Of a DNA stretch of 12,184 nt, positions 7,349 to 12,184 are shown in pieces (the stretch's first letter is position 1; each line of letters starts with the position of its first letter). Position numbers and translations under genes: made by a program. The stretch comes from an uncultured Cytophagaceae bacterium (GTDB taxonomy: Bacteria > Bacteroidota > Bacteroidia > Cytophagales > Spirosomataceae): positions 1 through 12,184 of the forward strand of contig CALLKB010000269.1 of the NCBI GenBank assembly GCA_938008575.1, written 5' to 3'. A model generated the notes under the pieces. That model worked only from the letters and a program-made list of their open reading frames with translations. It did no database searches and was not told the DNA's origin.

Positions 7349-8428
7349 ATGGGGTCTGAATTGAACATGTGGGAGTCTTGGCGATTAGAACTGAGAAATA
7401 AGGTTCTATCGATGTGTGATGCGGATTTTGAGTCCATTGCTCTCGAGATGTTCCGTTTTACTTGGACCTATAATCCCTTGTATAAACAGTATCTTGATTT
7501 ACTTCAAATCGATGCCCAGGCCGTGAAGTCATTACAAGATATTCCTTTTTTGCCTATTGAGCTTTTTAAAAGCCACCGTGTTCAAACGGGTTTTGGCTCG
7601 GTGTTATTTGATTTTGAAAGTTCGGGGACAACGGGTCAAATTCCTTCTAAACATCCCGTTTGTGATCCTGAATTTTACCAACAACAATCCAAACGCATTT
7701 TTGAATCGCAATACGGACCACTTTCGGATTACCATATTTTTGCGCTTTTACCCTCTTATTTAGAACGAAGTACCTCGTCTTTGGTCTTCATGATGGATTA
7801 TTTCATCAAGGAATCGGGTTCGCCCACTTCTGGTTTTTTCCTAAATCAATACGAGGAGCTGGTAGCTCAAATCAATAAAGCCTTGCTCTCCGATCGTAAA
7901 ATTTGGGTCATGGGAGTGACTTTTGGTTTATTGGACTGGGTTGATTCAGGGCAAGATTTTTCCTTTTGGAAAGAGGCGGTTGATGCTGGCCGACTGATCG
8001 TCATGGAGACCGGGGGGATGAAAGGCCGACGAGAGGAATGGATTCGGGAGCGGGTACATGAATTTTTGAAAACATCCATGGGCGTTGATCAAATTGCCTC
8101 AGAATATGGCATGACTGAATTGTTCTCGCAAGCCTATGCGTCCACAGACGGAATTTTTACACCTGGGGTTTCCATGCGTGTTCAATTGCGTGAGGTGACT
8201 GACCCTTTTGCCAAAGTGACAAAGCCGGGTCGTGTAGGAGGGATTCAAATCATCGATTTGGCTAATATCGATTCATGCCCTTTTATCGAGACGCGCGATT
8301 TGGGATCTTTAGAAGAAGATGGTATCCGATTTAAGGTATTAGGCCGATTTGATAATTCAGAAATCCGTGGCTGTAATTTGATGGTCGATCAAGGATGGGG
8401 AACGAGCCAAGCAGAGCCGTCCGCATAA
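7349..8428 (+). CDS. LuxE-like acyl-protein synthetase / AMP-forming adenylating enzyme
   Basis: An ANL-superfamily enzyme expected to activate a carboxylic (probably fatty) acid as an acyl-adenylate. In luminous bacteria LuxE then passes the acyl group to LuxC. With the ATG at 7349 the protein has 359 residues and the full set of core motifs: the P-loop FESSGTTGQ (90-97), METGGMKGRR (219-228), SEYGMTE (251-257), ETRDLG (314-319) and LGRFDN (331-336). The length and the C-terminal RGCNLMV fit stand-alone LuxE-like proteins in Bacteroidota. No luxC reductase or luciferase gene is nearby, so bioluminescence is not implied; activation of an acyl group for lipid or polysaccharide modification is more likely (inference). 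The ATG at 7367 is an alternative start. The last 40 bp overlap the convergent moaE gene. Confidence 0.87.
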   Translation: MGSELNMWESWRLELRNKVLSMCDADFESIALEMFRFTWTYNPLYKQYLDLLQIDAQAVKSLQDIPFLPIELFKSHRVQTGFGSVLFDFESSGTTGQIPSKHPVCDPEFYQQQSKRIFESQYGPLSDYHIFALLPSYLERSTSSLVFMMDYFIKESGSPTSGFFLNQYEELVAQINKALLSDRKIWVMGVTFGLLDWVDSGQDFSFWKEAVDAGRLIVMETGGMKGRREEWIRERVHEFLKTSMGVDQIASEYGMTELFSQAYASTDGIFTPGVSMRVQLREVTDPFAKVTKPGRVGGIQIIDLANIDSCPFIETRDLGSLEEDGIRFKVLGRFDNSEIRGCNLMVDQGWGTSQAEPSA

Positions 8429-8808
8429 AATTCATTTTTCCAGATAGGAACTTCTTGTTTCAAGGTATCGATAAGCCACTCACAGGCTTTAAATGCCTCC
8501 GCTCGGTGTACTGAACAAACGCCTATGATTACAGCAATATCTCCGATTTCCAATTTCCCAGTTCGATGCGCCACACTGATTTTACGAATGGGCCATTTTT
8601 CCGCCGCTTCATTGGCGATACGTTCCATTTGTTTTTTAGCCATGGCCGAATAGGCTTCCATGGTCAAATGTTCGACCTCTTTATTTTGATTCTTATTTCG
8701 TATCGTTCCCACAAATAGACAAATTCCTCCAGCCTCTGGGTCTTGCAGATAGGAATACGTTTCATCGATCGACAAAGCGGTATCGCTCAGGAGAATTTGA
8801 TGGGTCAT
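8389..8808 (-). CDS. moaE: Molybdopterin synthase catalytic subunit
   Basis: MoaE inserts sulfur, carried as thiocarboxylate on MoaD, into precursor Z (cPMP) to make molybdopterin. The 139 residues show the family pattern: FVGTIRNKN (32-40), the catalytic-core block with HRTGKLEIGD (81-90), HRAEAF (101-106), and Lys117 and Lys124 (in DTLK and VPIWKNE), spaced 7 apart like the essential Lys119/Lys126 of E. coli. The ATG at 8808 was chosen because it starts right before the family's first strand and overlaps the folA stop as ATGA; the same frame stays open upstream only as a basic, non-conserved extension inside folA. No moaD, moaA or moaC gene is in the window, so its partner must be encoded elsewhere. 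Confidence 0.94.
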   Translation of the reverse strand: MTHQILLSDTALSIDETYSYLQDPEAGGICLFVGTIRNKNQNKEVEHLTMEAYSAMAKKQMERIANEAAEKWPIRKISVAHRTGKLEIGDIAVIIGVCSVHRAEAFKACEWLIDTLKQEVPIWKNEFYADGSAWLVPHP

Positions 8809-9293
8809 TTGCGTGTATAGGTAATGTAACTGTATTGGTAAGCGTTTTTTTCGTCGGTGACGCCCCGTTCTTTTTCCGTGATTTCCCAAGATGTTGATGG
8901 AATTTCAGGAAAATAGGCGTCGCCCTCGAAGATGTCGTGCAATTGCGTCACTAAAATTTGATCTGCCAAAGCTAAACTAAGTGCATAAATTTCAGCGCCA
9001 CCCACAATGAAAATGTCTTCACGCGTAATTGATTTGGCTTTTAAAATGGCCTCTTCAACGGAATGGGCAATGATTACCCCCTCGATTTGTAAGTCGGCCT
9101 GCCGACTAATCACAATCGTTGTGCGATTAGGTAATGGTTTCCCGATGGATTCAAACGTTTTGCGGCCCATGATGATGACATGGCCCGTGGTCAAGGCCTT
9201 GAAACGCTTCAAGTCGGCAGGTAAATGCCAAATCAACGTATTGTTTTTTCCAATTACCCGATTTTCATCGAAGGCCACCAAGATTTTTAGCAC
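8805..9293 (-). CDS. folA: Dihydrofolate reductase
   Basis: It reduces dihydrofolate to tetrahydrofolate with NADPH, needed for thymidylate, purine and methionine synthesis. The 162 residues match the chromosomal type (E. coli 159). Visible motifs are VIGKNNTLIWHLPADLKRF, with Trp22 and the catalytic Asp27, the NADPH-binding GRKTFES (43-49), Arg57 (PNRTTIVISR) for the folate glutamate, and the second cofactor loop IVGGAEIY (96-103). The start is GTG, since the next in-frame Met is residue 42, beyond the active site. The stop TGA overlaps the moaE ATG by 4 bp, so the two are translationally coupled. The active-site residues are standard; I see no obvious signature of a trimethoprim-resistant plasmid-type enzyme. 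Confidence 0.95.
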   Translation of the reverse strand: MLKILVAFDENRVIGKNNTLIWHLPADLKRFKALTTGHVIIMGRKTFESIGKPLPNRTTIVISRQADLQIEGVIIAHSVEEAILKAKSITREDIFIVGGAEIYALSLALADQILVTQLHDIFEGDAYFPEIPSTSWEITEKERGVTDEKNAYQYSYITYTRK

Positions 9294-9312
9294 GATTTTA
9301 GGTTTTAATTGT

Positions 9313-9320
9313 CAAAAATA
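9313..9320 (-). promoter_or_regulatory. Candidate -7 promoter box for folA-moaE
   Basis: On the - strand this reads TATTTTTG, matching TAnnTTTG, about 20 bp from the folA GTG. That would give a leader of only about 12 nt. There is no clear -33 element, and the region is A+T rich, so a chance match is possible. Confidence 0.3.
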
Positions 9321-9392
9321 AGGGATTTTTTGGCTGGATTGTCTTCGAGAATTTTATTTTAAAAAATGCTTCACTTTTCGGGTGTAAAGCCC

Positions 9393-9400
9393 TAATTTTG
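9393..9400 (+). promoter_or_regulatory. Candidate -7 promoter box for carB
   Basis: This reads TAATTTTG, identical to the boxes at 3032-3039 (- strand) and 7320-7327. A weak -33-like TTC lies at 9370-9372, with 20 bp between. Transcription from near 9407 would give carB a leader of about 60 nt that contains the inverted repeat at 9421-9455. Confidence 0.45.
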
Positions 9401-9420
9401 TACAATTTTTGAGCCTAGTG

Positions 9421-9455
9421 TTAAGAGCTCACAAATTGCTAATCATTACTCTTAA
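9421..9455. repeat. Inverted repeat in the carB leader
   Basis: Perfect 7-base arms TTAAGAG (9421-9427) and CTCTTAA (9449-9455) flank a 21-base spacer, between the candidate carB promoter and its GTG start. It could be an operator half-site pair or a weak mRNA stem controlling carB. The arms are A+T rich, so chance is a real alternative. The rest of the 176-bp folA-carB gap (9294-9469) shows nothing else I can name. Confidence 0.35.
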
Positions 9456-9469
9456 AATTATACCATCTC

Positions 9470-12151
9470 GTGCCTAAAGATTCGTCGATTAAATCTGTCC
9501 TAATTATTGGTTCTGGTCCTATTGTCATTGGTCAAGCCTGTGAATTTGATTATTCTGGTTCTCAAGCCGCTCGTTCCTTACGGGAGGAGGGGATTGAAGT
9601 AATCTTGATCAACTCAAATCCAGCAACCATCATGACGGATCCGATGAATGCGGATCATGTGTACTTGAAACCTTTAGAGAAGGCTTCGATTATTCACATT
9701 TTAGAAAATCACAAGATTGATGCGGTTTTGCCTACCATGGGTGGTCAAACGGCCTTGAACTTGGCGATCGACTGTGATGCGGCAGGGATTTGGGAAAAAT
9801 ATGGGGTGAAGATTATCGGTGTTGATATTGCGGCGATTGAGACGACGGAAGATCGCGAGAAGTTCCGTTTGAAGATGTTGGAAATTGGGGTTGGTGTTTG
9901 TAAAGGTCGTACAGCACGTTCATTCCTGGAGGGAAAAGAGATTGCGCAAGAGACAGGTTTCCCATTGGTTATTCGCCCTTCGTTTACCTTAGGTGGAACG
10001 GGTGGAGGATTTGTTAATGATCCCAAAGATTTTGATGCGGCTTTGAATAAAGGTTTGCATGCTTCGCCTACGCATGAGGTATTGGTTGAGCAATCCATTA
10101 TGGGTTGGAAAGAATATGAATTAGAATTATTGCGGGATAATTTAGGAAACGTCATTATCATTTGTTCGATTGAGAACTTTGATCCGATGGGTATTCACAC
10201 GGGAGATTCCATTACAGTGGCTCCTGCAATGACGTTGCCGGATACGATTTACCAACGCATGCGTGACATGGCCATCAATATGATGAATGCTATTGGTCAA
10301 TTTGCGGGAGGTTGTAATGTTCAGTTCTCATTGAATCCTGAAACGGATGAGATTATTGCCATTGAAATTAACCCTCGTGTTTCACGTTCGTCTGCGCTTG
10401 CATCGAAAGCAACAGGTTATCCGATTGCAAAAATTGCCGCGAAAATGGCGATTGGTTATAATTTAGATGAATTAACGAATGCGATTACGGGTACAACTTC
10501 GGCGTATTTTGAGCCGGCTTTGGATTACGTGATTGTGAAGGTTCCTCGTTGGAACTTTGATAAATTTAAAGGCTCTGACCGTACCTTAGGACTTCAAATG
10601 AAGTCGGTAGGTGAGACCATGGGTATCGGCCGCAACTTCCAAGAAGCCTTACAAAAAGCGTGTCAATCTCTAGAGATTAAGCGGAATGGTATGGGAGCGG
10701 ACGGCAAGGAATTGCGCGATCAAGATGCGATTATGCATTCGTTGGCAAATCCATCATGGAATCGTTTGTTCCATATCTACGATGCCTTTAAAATGGGTAT
10801 TTCATTCAAAACCATTCAACAAGCGACGAAAATCGACAAGTGGTTCTTGAATCAAATCGAAGATTTAGTTCGTGTAGAGCGTGAGATAGAGAAGTATACG
10901 ATCTCAAATATCCCGAAAGAATTATTGGAAGAAGCGAAGCATAAAGGTTTTGCGGATCGCCAAATTGCACACACGTTACGTTGCCTTGAATCAGAGGTTT
11001 ACGACAAGCGTAATGCGATGGGCATCAAACGTATTTACAAATGTGTAGATACCTGTGCGGCGGAATTCGAAGCCAAGACACCTTATTACTACTCAACTTT
11101 CGGACAAGTGGGAACGGATGTGTTGGATAATGAATCGCAGGTAACGACTAAGAAAAAAGTGGTTGTGTTAGGTTCAGGGCCCAACCGGATCGGTCAGGGA
11201 ATTGAATTTGACTACTCATGTGTTCATGGGGTATTGGCTGCGAAGGAGGCAGGATATGAGACGATTATGATCAACTCGAATCCGGAGACGGTGTCTACCG
11301 ACTTTGATATTGCGGATAAATTATACTTTGAGCCTGTGTTCTGGGAGCATGTGTATGACATTATTCAACATGAGAAACCGGAAGGGGTTATCGTTCAATT
11401 AGGCGGCCAAACGGCTTTGAAATTGGCTGAAAAGTTATCGAAATACGGCATTAAAATTATAGGTACTTCTTATGAGGCTTTGGATTTGGCGGAGGATCGT
11501 GGTGCATTCTCAAGCTTATTGAAAGACTTGGAAATTCCTTATCCGAAATTTGGTGTTTGTGAAGATGCTGATAATGCCGTGGCTTTAGGTCGTGAATTAG
11601 GGTATCCATTATTGGTTCGTCCTTCTTATGTCTTGGGTGGTCAGTCGATGAAAATCGTGATTAACGAGCAAGAATTGGAGCAACATGTTGTTGATATTTT
11701 ACGTGATATCCCTGGAAATAAAATCTTATTGGATCATTTCTTGGAGAACGCGATTGAAGCGGAGGCGGATGCGATTTGTGATGGAGAAGATGTGTATATC
11801 ATCGGTATGATGGAGCATATTGAGCCAGCAGGAATTCACTCAGGGGATTCGCACTCTGTATTGCCTCCATTTGATTTGTCGGACAATGTCATCAAACAAA
11901 TCGAAGACCATACGCGCAAAATCGCGGTGGCCTTGAAAACCAAAGGCTTGTTGAATATTCAGTTTGCGGTGAAGGATGAAGTTGTTTACATCATTGAAGC
12001 GAATCCACGTGCGTCACGTACGGTACCATTTATTTGCAAAGCATACCAAGAACCATATGTGAATTATGCAACCAAGGTGATGTTGGGAGATAAGAAGGTG
12101 AAAGACTTTAATTTCCAGCCCGTGAAGAAAGGTTTTGCAATAAAGATTCCG
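9470..12151 (+). CDS. carB: Carbamoyl-phosphate synthase large chain, 3' end missing
   Basis: CarB makes carbamoyl phosphate from ammonia (delivered by the small chain CarA), bicarbonate and two ATP, for pyrimidine and arginine synthesis. Translation from GTG gives 894 real codons. The first ATP-grasp half starts SVLIIGSGPIVIGQ and is collinear with E. coli: Arg129, and Glu299/Asn301/Arg303 in EINPRVSR, fall at the same numbers. The second half starts VVVLGSGPNRIGQG and has Glu843/Asn845 in EANPRASRT, two residues offset from E. coli Glu841/Asn843. The genuine sequence ends at KKGFAIKIP, where homologues continue with P-V-F-S-like residues; it then runs into sequencing adapter. The remaining C-terminus (and any allosteric domain) is lost with the contig end. 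No ATG fits the start; GTG lies just before the first conserved strand. carA is not in the window. Confidence 0.95.
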
Positions 12152-12184
12152 AGATCGGAAGAGCACACGTCTGAACTCCAGTCA
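12152..12184 (+). other. Illumina TruSeq adapter sequence (artefact)
   Basis: The last 33 bases begin AGATCGGAAGAGCACACG and end CTGAACTCCAGTCA. The whole stretch is identical to the standard TruSeq adapter read-through sequence. It is not genomic DNA. It begins exactly where the conserved CarB sequence stops matching the family and runs to the last base of the window, as expected for an untrimmed read at a contig end. Confidence 0.98.

Noticed and set aside
8809..8889. N-terminal extension of moaE to 8889
   Set aside because: The extra 27 residues are very basic, are encoded within the folA 3' end, and precede the normal family start. The ATGA overlap at 8805-8808 explains the true start.
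1..9293. A pterin-linked system joining the AGMO-like hydroxylase (animal AGMO uses tetrahydrobiopterin) with folA and moaE
   Set aside because: The genes are more than 8 kb apart on different units, and nothing in the sequence shows pterin use by the hydroxylase.
9745..10161. Open frame of 138 codons on the minus strand opposite carB
   Set aside because: It is fully contained in strongly conserved carB coding sequence, is rich in Ser/Pro/Asn as antisense frames often are, and shows no domain.
1..12151. CRISPR arrays, tRNA or rRNA genes, insertion sequences, phage or defence genes
   Set aside because: No spaced direct repeats, cloverleaf-like tracts, transposase motifs or terminal repeats were seen. 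The window is filled by conserved chromosomal genes with short gaps.
12122..12184. A real biological truncation, fusion or insertion at the carB 3' end
   Set aside because: The foreign sequence is exactly the 33-base TruSeq adapter and runs to the last base, so artefact is by far the simpler explanation.

Overview
The window looks like ordinary chromosomal DNA from a member of the Bacteroidota, probably a Cytophagia-type bacterium. The evidence is moderate G+C, weak or absent Shine-Dalgarno sequences, and octamers matching the Bacteroidota -7 promoter consensus TAnnTTTG (TAATTTTG in three intergenic regions). The protein types also fit: a 219-residue archaeal-style phosphatidylserine decarboxylase, a DPP IV peptidase behind a small lipoprotein, and a family usually mislabelled 'ABC transporter ATPase'. 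The species cannot be named from the sequence alone.

Layout. (1) Positions 1-2352, + strand, are a very tight operon with 1-2 bp gaps: a left-truncated membrane di-iron hydroxylase (sterol desaturase superfamily), a CCG-domain Fe-S protein, a small protein of unknown function, and free methionine-(R)-sulfoxide reductase. The shared theme is redox chemistry and oxidative damage. (2) Convergent to it and overlapping its end is psd (2333-2992, - strand), for phosphatidylethanolamine synthesis. (3) A secreted or membrane-anchored, propeller-like protein with a possible winged-helix tail follows (3123-4550, + strand). (4) Convergent to that is a - strand pair, an unknown lipoprotein followed by a DPP IV-type S9 peptidase (7294 down to 4545). 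(5) A stand-alone LuxE-like adenylating enzyme is on the + strand (7349-8428). (6) folA and moaE lie on the - strand, coupled by an ATGA overlap (9293 down to 8389). (7) carB is on the + strand from a GTG start at 9470.

The right end is not biological. Positions 12152-12184 are an exact 33-base match to the standard Illumina TruSeq read-through adapter. carB therefore stops at codon 894 of real sequence, and the last 11 in-frame codons are artefact. The window thus appears to be the end of an assembled contig with untrimmed adapter. The left end is an ordinary truncation inside a gene.

No CRISPR array, tRNA, rRNA, insertion sequence or phage gene was seen, and no gap between genes exceeds about 180 bases. 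Apart from the adapter, the points most worth a second look are the four-gene redox operon with its uncharacterised SGCSIDAS protein, the propeller / transmembrane / winged-helix candidate signalling protein, the stand-alone LuxE-like enzyme, and the fact that all three convergent gene pairs overlap at their 3' ends. I do not see a convincing new multi-gene defence or mobile system.
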